Below the pieces are notes generated by a model. It had not been told where the DNA came from. It did no database searches and worked only from the letters and a program-made list of their open reading frames with translations. From Pseudomonas sp. 6D_7.1_Bac1 (lineage in GTDB: Bacteria > Pseudomonadota > Gammaproteobacteria > Pseudomonadales > Pseudomonadaceae): a stretch of DNA of 64,000 nt. Positions 8,621-17,236 of this stretch are shown here, in pieces; the stretch's first letter is position 1, and every line of letters starts with the position of its first letter. The DNA lies in the NCBI RefSeq assembly GCF_025465945.1, contig NZ_JANLNW010000071.1:62001-126000 (forward strand), given 5' to 3'. The translations under genes were made by a program, and so were the position numbers.

Positions 8621-8649
8621 AAGAAGGCGGCCATTTGGCCGCCTTCTTT
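8621..8649 (+). terminator. Rho-independent terminator after mlaA
   Basis: AAGAAGGCGGCC and GGCCGCCTTCTT pair perfectly around the loop ATTT, then a short T run follows. It sits between mlaA and the convergent PilZ gene and can serve both. Confidence 0.85.
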
Positions 8650-8663
8650 GTTTGCGTTCACGC

Positions 8664-8963
8664 TCAATTCATTTTCAGGATTGTAAGCCCAAGTTTCTGG
8701 CCGCCAGCGTCCAGCGCAGTGACCCAGACCACTTCGGTCTCGGCTTCCAGGCCTTCTAGTGCGGCATGCTCGGAATCGATGCGTACGTTGAGCGTGTCGC
8801 CCACCTGGAACGAACGAGCGGCCTGGACCTGCATACCGCTGCTGGAAAGGTCGATACAGACGGCTGGAATCAAATCGCCAGCGTGGATCAATGTGACGTC
8901 CGCATCGACCCGCATGCGGATGTAATCGCGCTTTTCACTGTAGTCACGATCGGTTTGGCTCAT
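8664..8963 (-). CDS. PilZ domain c-di-GMP-binding protein
   Basis: This is a 99-residue single-domain PilZ protein. The two ligand-binding motifs are present: the arginine-rich N-terminal EKRDYIRMRV and the D/N-x-S-x-x-G motif DLSSSGM. A beta barrel of about 90 residues makes up the whole protein, so it probably works by binding a partner once loaded with cyclic di-GMP. It matches the position of a PilZ gene beside mlaA and rssB in other pseudomonads. It is convergent with mlaA. Confidence 0.88.
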   Translation of the reverse strand: MSQTDRDYSEKRDYIRMRVDADVTLIHAGDLIPAVCIDLSSSGMQVQAARSFQVGDTLNVRIDSEHAALEGLEAETEVVWVTALDAGGQKLGLTILKMN

Positions 8964-9239
8964 GGGCTCGATCCTTCCATTGTGTTGCGGTTTTGGCTGT
9001 TCTTATAACTCCCGGTGATTTGGGCTGTAAAGACACTTGATGACCATCGGCGTGAGCTTGAAACGCCTCGCGGATGGGAGTACCGTCTGCGCCTTAGAAG
9101 GGCACCTCTGATGAACACGCTTGTAGGGCAAATGCTCGAAAGCAGTGCGCCAGAGAGGCTAGAAAGCGAATCCAGTAGTGTGTGCCGGGCCGAATGCCCT
9201 GCCAGCTACGCCAACCTAATTCTGGCGCCGTTTGCCCAC

Positions 9240-10421
9240 ATGCAAAAAACCAGTGCCACGCTGCTGATAATCGATGACGACGAAGTAGTGCGCGCGAGTC
9301 TCGCGGCCTATTTGGAAGACAGTGGGTTCAGCGTCCTTCAGGCCAGCAATGGCCAGCAGGGGCTTCAGGTATTCGAGCAACACCAACCCGACCTGGTGAT
9401 CTGCGATCTGCGTATGCCGCAGATGGGCGGGCTCGAACTCATTCGTCAGGTCACTGACCTTTCGCCGCAAACCCCGGTGATCGTGGTCTCGGGTGCCGGC
9501 GTCATGAACGACGCCGTCGAGGCCTTGCGCCTGGGCGCGGCGGACTACCTGATCAAACCGCTGGAAGATCTGGCCGTGCTCGAGCACTCTGTGCGCCGAG
9601 CCCTGGATCGTGCGCGTCTGTTGCTGGAAAACCAGCGTTACCGGGTAAAGCTCGAGACCGCCAACCGCGAGCTCGAAGCCAGCCTGAACCTGTTGCAGGA
9701 AGACCAGAACGCCGGGCGACAGGTGCAGATGAACATGCTTCCGGTCAGTCCCTGGATGATCGACGAGTTCAAGTTTGCGCACCAGATCATCCCGTCGCTG
9801 TACCTGTCGGGCGATTTTGTTGACTACTTTCGGGTCGACGAGCGTCGGGTAGCCTTCTACCTGGCGGACGTTTCAGGGCATGGCGCTTCATCGGCATTCG
9901 TGACGGTGCTGCTGAAATTCATGACCACGCGCTTGCTGTTTGAATCCAAGCGCAATGGCACCTTGCCAGAATTCACCCCTTCGGAAGTCCTCGGCCATAT
10001 CAACCGGGGCCTGATCAGCTGTAAGCTGGGTAAACATGTCACGATGGTCGGTGGAGTCATCGACGAGGAGACGGGTTTGTTGACCTATAGCATCGGCGGG
10101 CACCTGCCGTTGCCAGTGTTATACACGCCAGAGAGTGTGGGTTATCTCGAAGGACGCGGTCTGCCGGTGGGCTTGTTCAATGAAGCCACCTACGAAGACC
10201 ACGTTATCGAGCTGCCGCCGGTGTTCAGCCTGACGCTGATGTCCGACGGCATTCTGGACCTTTTGCCAGAGCCGACACTCAAAGAGAAAGAGGCCGCCTT
10301 ACCACAACGGGTAAGAGCGGCGGGCGGCAGCCTGGATGGTCTGCGGCAGGGTTTTGGATTGGCCACGCTAGGGGAGATGCCGGATGATATCGCCCTGTTG
10401 GTGTTGAGCAGGAATCTTTAA
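9240..10421 (+). CDS. rssB: Response regulator fused to PP2C/SpoIIE-type phosphatase domain
   Basis: The receiver domain begins SATLLIIDDDEVVRASL and carries the phosphoacceptor Asp in VICDLRMPQMGG, with the conserved Lys in DYLIKPLED. A helical linker follows (about residues 125-165). The C-terminal half is a PP2C-like serine phosphatase: YLADVSGHGASSAFVTVLL, MVGGVIDEETGLLTYSIGGH and LMSDGILDLLPEP. I use ATG 9240 (393 residues); the open frame reaches back to 9015, but MQKTSATLLIIDDDE is the conserved start. It overlaps rssC by one base, so the phosphatase probably acts on the phosphorylated STAS partner next door. Confidence 0.85.
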   Translation: MQKTSATLLIIDDDEVVRASLAAYLEDSGFSVLQASNGQQGLQVFEQHQPDLVICDLRMPQMGGLELIRQVTDLSPQTPVIVVSGAGVMNDAVEALRLGAADYLIKPLEDLAVLEHSVRRALDRARLLLENQRYRVKLETANRELEASLNLLQEDQNAGRQVQMNMLPVSPWMIDEFKFAHQIIPSLYLSGDFVDYFRVDERRVAFYLADVSGHGASSAFVTVLLKFMTTRLLFESKRNGTLPEFTPSEVLGHINRGLISCKLGKHVTMVGGVIDEETGLLTYSIGGHLPLPVLYTPESVGYLEGRGLPVGLFNEATYEDHVIELPPVFSLTLMSDGILDLLPEPTLKEKEAALPQRVRAAGGSLDGLRQGFGLATLGEMPDDIALLVLSRNL

Positions 10422-10903
10422 TGAGTACCGGTAGAATCCAGTTCGCCGAGCAGGACGGCACCTTCGTCCTGAAGTTCGTCGGTGAAGTTCGCCTGACATT
10501 GTGTTCGGCGTTGGATGCGACTATTGAGAAGATCTTCACCGCGCTGAATTTCAACGCGATCGTGATCGATCTGACCGAAACCCGCAGCATCGACAGCACC
10601 ACGCTGGGCCTGTTGGCCAAGCTGTCGATCATGTCGCGGCAAAAGGTCGGCCTGCTGCCGACCGTCGTCACCACCCACGAAGACATCACCCGTCTGTTGG
10701 AGTCCATGGGCTTTGAACAGGTGTTCAACATTGTTGACCGCCCGATCCCGTGCCCGGAATGCCTGACTGACCTGCCAGACCAGGATCAGTCCGAAGAAGT
10801 GGTGCGGATCAAGGTGCTGGAAGCGCACAAGATCCTCATGGGCCTGAACGACTCTAACCGCGAAGCTTTCCATGACCTGGTGAACGCCCTGGAGCGTCAC
10901 TGA
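10421..10903 (+). CDS. rssC: STAS-domain anti-sigma factor antagonist
   Basis: The 160-residue protein starts with a STAS domain. The phosphorylatable Ser lies in TETRSIDSTTLGLLAKLS. The C-terminal third carries a PCPECLTDLP motif, possibly a small metal site, and ends in a helical tail. The start codon overlaps the rssB stop (TAATG), showing translational coupling. Together they form a partner-switching pair in which a SpoIIE-type phosphatase resets the STAS protein. Confidence 0.85.
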   Translation: MSTGRIQFAEQDGTFVLKFVGEVRLTLCSALDATIEKIFTALNFNAIVIDLTETRSIDSTTLGLLAKLSIMSRQKVGLLPTVVTTHEDITRLLESMGFEQVFNIVDRPIPCPECLTDLPDQDQSEEVVRIKVLEAHKILMGLNDSNREAFHDLVNALERH

Positions 10904-10918
10904 GGCAAGGCTGGACCT

Positions 10919-10966
10919 GTGGCGAGGGAGCTTGCTCCCGTTGGGCTGCGAAGTAGCCCTAAAATC
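10919..10966. repeat. REP-type repeat, third copy
   Basis: TGTGGCGAGGGAGCTTGCTC continues CCGTTGGGCTGCG. It is the same palindromic element as at 6491-6625, here single and just after rssC. Confidence 0.8.
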
Positions 10967-10973
10967 AGCGCAC

Positions 10974-11008
10974 AAAAAAGGGCGAACCTGTGAGGGTTCG
11001 CCCTTTTT
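10974..11008. terminator. Bidirectional terminator between rssC and tal
   Basis: AAAAAGGGCGAACC and GGTTCGCCCTTTTT pair perfectly around TGTGAG-type loop bases. A and T runs flank both arms, so it can stop both rssC and the convergent tal. Confidence 0.88.
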
Positions 11009-11026
11009 GCGCTTGCCTGGAATCGA

Positions 11027-11953
11027 TCAGAGCTTGGCTTGCAGCAGCGCTTCCAGCTTCTCCTGGTCGCGAGCGAACTGACGAATACCTTCAGCCAGTT
11101 TCTCGGTGGCCATGGCGTCTTCGTTGGAAGCCCAGCGGAACTGCGCTTCGGTCAGGCTCTGACGGGCCTCGCCAGCGTGACCTGGCGCCAGTTTGCGCTC
11201 CAGCTTGCCAGTATCGGCAGCCAGTTTCTCGATCAGGTCCGGGCTGATGGTCAGGCGATCACAGCCGGCCAGTTGCTCGATCTGATTGAGATTACGGAAG
11301 CTCGCGCCCATGACCACGGTCTTGTAGTCATTGGCCTTGTAGTAGTTGTAGATGCGCGTCACCGACTGCACGCCCGGATCGTCGGCACCGACGTAGTCGT
11401 TGCCGGTGGCTTTCTTGTACCAGTCGTAGATGCGACCCACGAATGGCGAAATCAGGAACACCCCGGCCTCGGCACAGGCAACCGCCTGAGCGAAGGAGAA
11501 CAGCAGGGTCAGGTTGCACTGGATGCCTTCGCGTTCCAACTTCTCGGCGGCGCGGATGCCTTCCCAGGTGGAAGCGATCTTGATCAGCACGCGGTCACGG
11601 CCAATGCCGGCCTTTTCGTACAGCTCGATCAGACGGTGCGCGCGCTTCAGCACGGCGTCGGTGTCGAACGACAGGCGCGCATCCACTTCAGTGGAAATAC
11701 GCCCCGGAATCACTTTCAGAATCTCTTGACCGACCGCGACACCAAAGCGGTCGCTGGCCAGGCCCACGTCGCCTTTGCAGTCGCTGACACAGGCGTTCAG
11801 CAAATCGGCGTAAGCAGGAATGGCCGCAGCTTTTAGCAGCAGGGAAGGGTTGGTGGTGGCATCCACCGGTTTAACGCGAGCGATTGCCTCGAAGTCGCCG
11901 GTATCGGCCACCACGGTGGTGAATTGTCTGAGTTGTTCCAGCTTGGAAGTCAT
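11027..11953 (-). CDS. tal: Transaldolase
   Basis: Transaldolase of the pentose phosphate pathway, 308 residues, cytoplasmic; a TalB-type class I aldolase. The start is MTSKLEQLRQFTTVVADTGD and the substrate-binding DATTNPSLLLKAA is clear. The Schiff-base lysine is in RVLIKIASTWEG. NLTLLFSFAQAVACAEAGV, ISPFVGRIYDWYK and VMGASFRNLNQI complete the barrel. Its place between rssC and dusA is the usual Pseudomonas order. Confidence 0.96.
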   Translation of the reverse strand: MTSKLEQLRQFTTVVADTGDFEAIARVKPVDATTNPSLLLKAAAIPAYADLLNACVSDCKGDVGLASDRFGVAVGQEILKVIPGRISTEVDARLSFDTDAVLKRAHRLIELYEKAGIGRDRVLIKIASTWEGIRAAEKLEREGIQCNLTLLFSFAQAVACAEAGVFLISPFVGRIYDWYKKATGNDYVGADDPGVQSVTRIYNYYKANDYKTVVMGASFRNLNQIEQLAGCDRLTISPDLIEKLAADTGKLERKLAPGHAGEARQSLTEAQFRWASNEDAMATEKLAEGIRQFARDQEKLEALLQAKL

Positions 11954-12131
11954 GAGCGTGCTCTATCCTGTGGGTCTGTTGACATTACCCGAGCGCTGAC
12001 GGCCACTCAAGGGCGCAAATGCGTAACAACGGCCTGGGGCGGCAACAACCTGAGAACAGGCGTTTGAAAGGCCCGGCGCTATCCGCTCATTACGATGCCG
12101 AAAGGGGGCACAGGTTCAACCGGAGCGACAG

Positions 12132-13142
12132 TTAGCGCCCTTCAAGCAACTCCGCCGCCTGATCCAGCAACGCCAAAGGCTCCTTGGCCTTGTGGATATC
12201 CACCGACAACAATTGCCGAAACTTGCGCGCCCCCGGAAAACCGGTGCCCAGGCCCAACACATGCCGAGTGATATGGTGCATCGCACCGCCCGCATCCAGG
12301 TGCGCGGCTATATAGGGTCGCAACTGCGCCAACGCCTCGGCCCGGCTGATCACCGGCGCGGTGCTGCCGAACAGTTGCTGATCGACCTCAGCCATCACAT
12401 AAGGATTGTGATACGCCTCACGGCCCAGCATGACGCCGTCAAAGATCTGCAAATGCTCATGACAGGCCTCCAGCGTCTTGATCCCACCGTTGAGAATAAT
12501 CTCCAACTCCGGAAAATCCGCCTTCAACTGCGCCGCCACGTCATAGCGCAGCGGCGGAATGTCCCGATTCTCCTTCGGCGACAACCCCTCCAGAATCGCA
12601 ATCCGCGCATGCACCGTAAAGCTGGTGCATCCGGCGTCCCGAACCGTCCCGACGAAATCACACAACTGCGCGTAACTGTCCCGCCCATTGATCCCGATCC
12701 GATGCTTCACCGTCACCGGAATCGACACCGCATCGCGCATCGCCTTCACACACTCCGCTACCAACACCGGATGCGCCATCAGGCACGCGCCAATCATATT
12801 GTTCTGCACCCGATCACTCGGACAGCCAACATTGAGGTTCACCTCGTCGTAACCGTGCTCCTGAGCCATACGCGCACAGGCGGCCAGATCGGCTGGGACG
12901 CTACCGCCCAACTGCAACGCGAGCGGGTGTTCGGCTTCGTTGTGGCGCAGGAAACGCTCGTGGTCGCCGTTGAGCAGCGCGCCGGTGGTGACCATTTCTG
13001 TGTAGAGCAAGGCGTGCTTGGAGAGCAGGCGCAGGAAGAAACGGCAATGACGGTCTGTCCAATCCATCATAGGTGCAACGCTGAAGCGTCTAGACACTGT
13101 AGTGCTTGAGTTTACTGGGTATGTAGCTGATTTCTGTATCAT
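12132..13142 (-). CDS. dusA: tRNA-dihydrouridine synthase A, 5' end replaced by prophage
   Basis: DusA reduces U20/U20a in the D loop of tRNAs using FMN. The conserved start of the fold is RRFSVAPMMDWTDRHCR. The catalytic Cys is in NLNVGCPSDRVQ, with VTVKHRIG and HARIAILEGLSPKEN for FMN and tRNA contacts. The first 17 residues, MIQKSATYPVNSSTTVS, are encoded to the right of the attachment repeat, so they and the start codon come from the phage. The enzyme therefore remains intact after integration but now has a phage-borne 5' end and promoter. At 336 residues its length is normal. Confidence 0.93.
   Translation of the reverse strand: MIQKSATYPVNSSTTVSRRFSVAPMMDWTDRHCRFFLRLLSKHALLYTEMVTTGALLNGDHERFLRHNEAEHPLALQLGGSVPADLAACARMAQEHGYDEVNLNVGCPSDRVQNNMIGACLMAHPVLVAECVKAMRDAVSIPVTVKHRIGINGRDSYAQLCDFVGTVRDAGCTSFTVHARIAILEGLSPKENRDIPPLRYDVAAQLKADFPELEIILNGGIKTLEACHEHLQIFDGVMLGREAYHNPYVMAEVDQQLFGSTAPVISRAEALAQLRPYIAAHLDAGGAMHHITRHVLGLGTGFPGARKFRQLLSVDIHKAKEPLALLDQAAELLEGR
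13062..13087. repeat. attL half of the dusA attachment repeat
   Basis: This lies in the dusA codons for FSVAPMMD. It shares 21 of 26 bases with 56979-57004 in the same orientation: exact match over ATCCATCAT and GAAGC, with scattered differences between. The dusA body lies to its left and phage DNA to its right. The exact crossover base cannot be fixed, because the two copies are not identical. Confidence 0.75.
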
Positions 13143-13151
13143 TTTGCTCTA

Positions 13152-13240
13152 CGTGTTTTCAGCGTGTTTTAGGGCGTTTTCAGGCGTTTTTCTAAGGTCG
13201 GTGGTACAATGTACCACTCACTTTCTAATTTGTACCACCG
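13152..13240. promoter_or_regulatory. Repeats upstream of integrase (possible arm sites)
   Basis: Four copies of G(T/C)GTTTT occur about 10 bp apart (near 13152, 13163, 13173, 13183). They are followed by GGTGGTAC (13200-13207) and two inverted GTACCAC copies (13211-13217 and about 13232-13238). A GGTGGTAC copy also lies at 56898-56905, about 80 bp inside the right end. Repeats at both ends of a prophage fit integrase arm-type binding sites; the GGTGGTAC inverted repeats could also regulate the integrase promoter. Confidence 0.45.
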
Positions 13241-13245
13241 ACGCC

Positions 13246-14370
13246 ATGGCAACCATTAGAGCTAGAAAAAAGGTCGACGGATCGGTCAGTTATACGGCCC
13301 AGATCCGCCTTAAGCAGAAAGGTGTAATAGTCTACCAAGAGAGTCAAACCTTCGCCCGGAAACAGGCCGCTCAAGTCTGGGCGCGTCGCCGTGAGGCCGA
13401 GTTAGATCAGCCAGGTGCGATCGAGCGAGCGAACCGTAAAGGTGTCACTCTTCAGGACATGATCAAGCAGTACCTGGACGAAATGGAAAAAGTCCGGCCG
13501 CTGGGTAAAACCAAGGAAGCCACTCTCAATGCTATTGCAGCATCTGAGTTTGGCCAGACCGTTGACTCGGACATCAACAGTCAGCGCTTGGTGGACTTTG
13601 CACTCTGGCGGATGAGCAAGGAGGGCGGCGGCGTCCTGCCTCAGACGGTCGGCAATGATCTGGCGCACCTTGGGGCCGTCCTATCAATTGCACGCCCCGC
13701 GTGGGGTTACGAGGTCGATGCCCATGCCATGTCAGACGCCCGAAAGGTACTGAAAAAATTGGGTTACAACATGAAAAGCCGTGAGCGTGACCGGCGGCCC
13801 ACCAAGGACGAGCTGGAAAAGTTGCTGAAGCACTTTGTCGGCATTCAGCAGCGACGCCCCAGCTCGATCAACATGCTCAAGGTCACCGGCTTCGCGTTGT
13901 TCTCCACGCGTAGGCAGGACGAGATCGGTCGAATTCTCTGGGAGGACGTCGATGAGGAGCATCAGCAGGTGATGGTGCGGGACATGAAGAACCCTGGCCA
14001 GAAGATCGGCAACGACGTTTGGTGCCATCTCCCCGATGAAGCCTGGCGCATTCTGCAGAGTATGCCAAAAGAGCGCGCAGAGATTTTCCCCTACAACTCG
14101 TCATCAATCGCCACGGCCTGGGCGAAAGCGTGCAAGTTTCTGATGATCGAAGATCTGCACTTTCACGATCTGCGGCACGAAGGGGTGAGCCGGTTGTTTG
14201 AAATGGACTGGGATATCCCGCGAGTGTCCAGCGTTTCCGGGCACCGGGATTGGAACTCGTTGCGCCGGTACACCCACCTGCGCGGGAGAGGTGACCACTA
14301 TGAGGGCTGGTCGTGGTTGGAGAGGATCATTCAGGCGCCCGTGAAGCTGGGCGCCTGGGGGAAGCAGTAA
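13246..14370 (+). CDS. int: Tyrosine-type site-specific integrase
   Basis: The 374-residue integrase drives insertion into and excision from dusA. The N-terminal arm-binding domain (MATIRARKKVDGSVSYTAQI) is followed by a SAM-like core-binding domain. In the catalytic domain the first Arg is in ALFSTRRQDEIGRI, the H-x-x-R box is HFHDLRHEG, and the late His and Tyr are in VSGHRDWNSLRRYTHLR. I start at ATG 13246; the open frame reaches back into the att region, but MATIRARKKVDGS is a typical start. Its position beside dusA fits the dusA-associated integrase family. Confidence 0.92.
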   Translation: MATIRARKKVDGSVSYTAQIRLKQKGVIVYQESQTFARKQAAQVWARRREAELDQPGAIERANRKGVTLQDMIKQYLDEMEKVRPLGKTKEATLNAIAASEFGQTVDSDINSQRLVDFALWRMSKEGGGVLPQTVGNDLAHLGAVLSIARPAWGYEVDAHAMSDARKVLKKLGYNMKSRERDRRPTKDELEKLLKHFVGIQQRRPSSINMLKVTGFALFSTRRQDEIGRILWEDVDEEHQQVMVRDMKNPGQKIGNDVWCHLPDEAWRILQSMPKERAEIFPYNSSSIATAWAKACKFLMIEDLHFHDLRHEGVSRLFEMDWDIPRVSSVSGHRDWNSLRRYTHLRGRGDHYEGWSWLERIIQAPVKLGAWGKQ

Positions 14371-14371
14371 A

Positions 14372-14647
14372 TTAGCTGGCTCGGCGGAACCCGTTGAGCT
14401 GGTTGTATTCCTTCACTGCTGCCTCTCGTTGCAGGTCCAAGTAGGCAGCCAAGTCCGTGATGTGGATACCCTTGGCGCTTTTCTGGCTTGGCTCTAGCCG
14501 GGTGATAGGGATTTTGATCTGGCCGGCCATGACTTTGCGCTGGAACATATCGGTGGTTAGGTGCGTGAAGTAGTCCTTGCACACTTGCTCAAGTGGAATT
14601 ATTGCCCGTCCGTTGTATTGCGCCATCAATATAAAGGCAGTGTTCAT
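14372..14647 (-). CDS. PrtN-family pyocin activator, copy 1
   Basis: This 91-residue protein (AQYNGRAIIPLEQVCKDYFTHL..., then IKIPITRLEPSQKSAKGIHITDLAAYLD) matches the PrtN/PyocinActivator family of small DNA-binding activators. In P. aeruginosa PrtN switches on pyocin genes after RecA-triggered loss of PrtR. It ends one base after the integrase stop (convergent). Its ATG overlaps the methyltransferase stop (ATGA), so it is the last gene of the leftward early operon. A role as excisionase-like factor is also possible given its place next to int. Confidence 0.75.
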   Translation of the reverse strand: MNTAFILMAQYNGRAIIPLEQVCKDYFTHLTTDMFQRKVMAGQIKIPITRLEPSQKSAKGIHITDLAAYLDLQREAAVKEYNQLNGFRRAS

Positions 14648-16635
14648 GCCTGAGCCTCCTTCTGGGCCACGCTCAGAGCTATCGCAACCGGCTGTACCCA
14701 GATCGATACGTTGCTTAGCATGAATGTCTCTCCGGCCTCCGCGAGCAGCAGTGTCATACCGAACACGTCGGCCATAGCTTTGGCTGCTGCACGGGGCACT
14801 GCGTTGCCAATGCGTTCCCGGTGATTGCCATCATTGATACCGTCCAGCTGGAAGAATCGCGCTTGCTCCTGCTTGCGGACACGTTGCATCACCTGAATTT
14901 CATGTGCGGTCTGTGGATCTGTTGACCAGAGTTCGTCCGGATCAAACAGCGATTGCAGGGCGGCCAGCTCCAGGGTGGTGAAAGGGCGGTGCCAGGTGCC
15001 GTCGAGGCTGGTGATCATGCAGGTCATTCGGTCGTTGGGCGCCGGCATCCGCTGGTCTGCAACCGACCACCGGCCGTTGTCGTGGCGGGCGCTAGCGGAA
15101 ACAGCTCCGGCCGTTTCCTTCCAATCGACTACCCCGTAATGCCCTCCAGTAATGTAGGCATCACCCTTTTTGCGTGACATGCCCGTGCGCGGATCGGCGA
15201 TGGATAGAGCGCCACTAGCGACCTGCTGCGAGCCGGTGACGGTCTTGGCCGTGTCGCACCAGGGCGTGATGCGCAGCTTTTGTGTGCTCGCGTCCGGGTG
15301 CCAGTTCTTGTAAGTAGGATCTGCCACGGCAAAAGCGCCTTGCCCGGTGGTGCTGCCGGCGATGACGGTACCGGCCGGCTTGTTGTAGTCGGTGACCAGG
15401 TATTTGCCGAAGCCCTTGGATGGTTGCCGAGGGTCGGCCACAGCTTGTCCACCAGAGCTTGGCCCATGACCGGCGGTGACAGTGCCGGCGGGGTGGTCGT
15501 TGTGCACCACACGGAACACGTTGTTGTGGCGTTCGCCGCTCATCCGAGGATCTGCAACGCTGAATGTCCCTTGTCCAGGGCTGCGTTGCCCGGTGACAAC
15601 GCCGCAGTGACGGTCATAGGGCAGCACGCCGAACTGGGTGTATTCGAATTTGCTGGTGGGTCGCGGATCGGCTACTGAGAACTTGCCGTTGGTTGGGCTG
15701 GACCGGCCGGCCACTGTGCCAGCGGTGTCCTGCCAATCATGAACGCCGAGATAACCGGCCCGGTATTCCGGCACGATCACGAAGTCACGCAGGTGACCGT
15801 CCTCAATCGCAAACCGGCTCAGACTGCGCCAATCCTTACCGGCTTCGACCAGGGCCAGCCGTACCCACGTTTTCCACTGCAGCGCCGGAACCCGATGCAT
15901 CGGCCCGGCCTGCTCGATATCGCCGGCTAGGGGCATCCGGCTCAGCACGTCACCCACTGCCCGCAGGCTTCGTTTTTCCGGCTCATACAGGAATGCTGGC
16001 ACTTTCTCGACGTGCCTGGCCACCAGCAAGAAACGCTTGCGGCTTTGGGCCAGCCCGCCGATTTCGCCGCAGTCGTGGGTGGTCTCCGCCACGGCGTAGC
16101 CGTAGAAGCTGAGCAGCTTGTTGATCTGGTCCAGCAGGTGCCGGCCACGGGTCGCCAGGCGTGGCACGTTTTCGAACACGATCAGCGATATGGGGTTGTG
16201 CTTCCAGGCCTCGCACATGAGCCACACACAGCGCAACGTCAGCTCGTTGAGGGCCTGATACTTCGGCGTCTGGCTCATGGTCTCGGATAGCAGTCCTGAG
16301 GCGCCCTTGCAGGGGCTGCTGATGAATATCGCGTCGGGATCTTGGTTTCCGGCTGCTCGGCGCAGATCCTCGGCCGTGGCTTCTCGCCAACCGGCGGGCG
16401 GCTGCTTACCGTGGAACGCGATGTACTGCTGGAGGGTGAACAGGTCCATCAGCGTGCCAGGCACGCCCGTCATCATTTCGAAGTCGCGTAACCCGGCCGG
16501 ATCAACGTCGACGCCACCCAGACAGTGCCACTCGGCTTGGACCGGGCCAAGGGCTGGCTTGGAATCGTTGAAGCCCGCCGCGCCGCTGCCGACACCGCAG
16601 CACATGTGGAAGTGGGTGAGAACGCGCTTAAGCAT
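14644..16635 (-). CDS. DNA (cytosine-5) methyltransferase with VADPR repeat array
   Basis: The 663-residue protein has the m5C methyltransferase motifs in order: motif I MCCGVGSGAAGF, motif IV SSPCKGASG with catalytic Cys109, motif VI FENVPRL (Glu155) and motif VIII QSRKRFLLVA. Motif IX/X, RERIGNAVPRAAAKAMADV, is near the end. Where the target recognition domain normally sits (about residues 290-530) there are six units of about 40 residues. Each holds a W/Y..TAGTV.G core and ends in VADPR or a variant (at about 321, 360, 399, 438, 479 and 526). Start ATG 16635 has GAGGAG 7 bases upstream; the longer frame does not. It overlaps both neighbours, so it is part of the early operon. It could protect phage DNA from host restriction. 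Confidence 0.85.
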   Translation of the reverse strand: MLKRVLTHFHMCCGVGSGAAGFNDSKPALGPVQAEWHCLGGVDVDPAGLRDFEMMTGVPGTLMDLFTLQQYIAFHGKQPPAGWREATAEDLRRAAGNQDPDAIFISSPCKGASGLLSETMSQTPKYQALNELTLRCVWLMCEAWKHNPISLIVFENVPRLATRGRHLLDQINKLLSFYGYAVAETTHDCGEIGGLAQSRKRFLLVARHVEKVPAFLYEPEKRSLRAVGDVLSRMPLAGDIEQAGPMHRVPALQWKTWVRLALVEAGKDWRSLSRFAIEDGHLRDFVIVPEYRAGYLGVHDWQDTAGTVAGRSSPTNGKFSVADPRPTSKFEYTQFGVLPYDRHCGVVTGQRSPGQGTFSVADPRMSGERHNNVFRVVHNDHPAGTVTAGHGPSSGGQAVADPRQPSKGFGKYLVTDYNKPAGTVIAGSTTGQGAFAVADPTYKNWHPDASTQKLRITPWCDTAKTVTGSQQVASGALSIADPRTGMSRKKGDAYITGGHYGVVDWKETAGAVSASARHDNGRWSVADQRMPAPNDRMTCMITSLDGTWHRPFTTLELAALQSLFDPDELWSTDPQTAHEIQVMQRVRKQEQARFFQLDGINDGNHRERIGNAVPRAAAKAMADVFGMTLLLAEAGETFMLSNVSIWVQPVAIALSVAQKEAQA

Positions 16636-17236
16636 TGGCGTTCTCCTCGGCAATGACCGCTTGCGCTTGGCTCTCACTGGCTTCGATGTAGCTACGCAGA
16701 ACGTCTAGATCATTCGATTGCAATAGTTGATGAGTCTTATCTAGCGCTAACTCGGCTTCGTTAAACCAGTTATCACTTTTGTGGTCGTCTTTGAATGCAG
16801 CAACTCCTTCGGCAAGCACCCACGCGAGTTCGTTCAGATGAACGACAGTGGCATTCAGCTTCGTCTGAAGTGCGTTCCGTTCATCCTGTGCTGAAGGGGC
16901 CTTATACCCCACAGCAGGCTGCGCGGGCGGGGGATTCTGAGCGATTAGCGTTGCATTGGGTGTGGCTGCCTCGCGCAGCTTTTCGTGGGGTATAAGCGCC
17001 TCGGTAGTGCTGCTGGAAGGAGCAATAATGCCTGCTGCTGCGCAGCAGAGGCTGTTTGTTTCTAGTGTGTCGACGCTGGCTTCCTTGCGGAGCAAAGCGG
17101 TCGTGGATTGGGTGTTGTGCTGGTCCTTTTGCATACCGCTTTCCTCCGAGGTTCGATTGCGCGTTGGTCCTCCAGCCGCTGGCAAGGCGTGAGCCGGGGT
17201 GCGGTGGGTACCGAATTGGGGACGGTTCTCGCTCAT
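16628..17236 (-). CDS. Hypothetical early phage protein
   Basis: The 202-residue protein is not recognised. The N-terminal half is low in complexity and rich in Ala, Ser, Thr and Pro. The C-terminal half (from about residue 120) is helical with LQTKLNATVVHLNELAWVLAEG and ALDKTHQLLQSNDLDVLRSYIEASE, suggesting a coiled coil. It overlaps the upstream gene by 4 bp (ATGA) and the methyltransferase by 8 bp, so translation is coupled through the operon. Confidence 0.65.
   Translation of the reverse strand: MSENRPQFGTHRTPAHALPAAGGPTRNRTSEESGMQKDQHNTQSTTALLRKEASVDTLETNSLCCAAAGIIAPSSSTTEALIPHEKLREAATPNATLIAQNPPPAQPAVGYKAPSAQDERNALQTKLNATVVHLNELAWVLAEGVAAFKDDHKSDNWFNEAELALDKTHQLLQSNDLDVLRSYIEASESQAQAVIAEENANA

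Noticed and set aside
13102..13245. Longer integrase start at 13102
   Set aside because: The extra 48 residues run through the att and arm repeats and are Phe/Cys-rich; ATG 13246 gives a typical integrase beginning.
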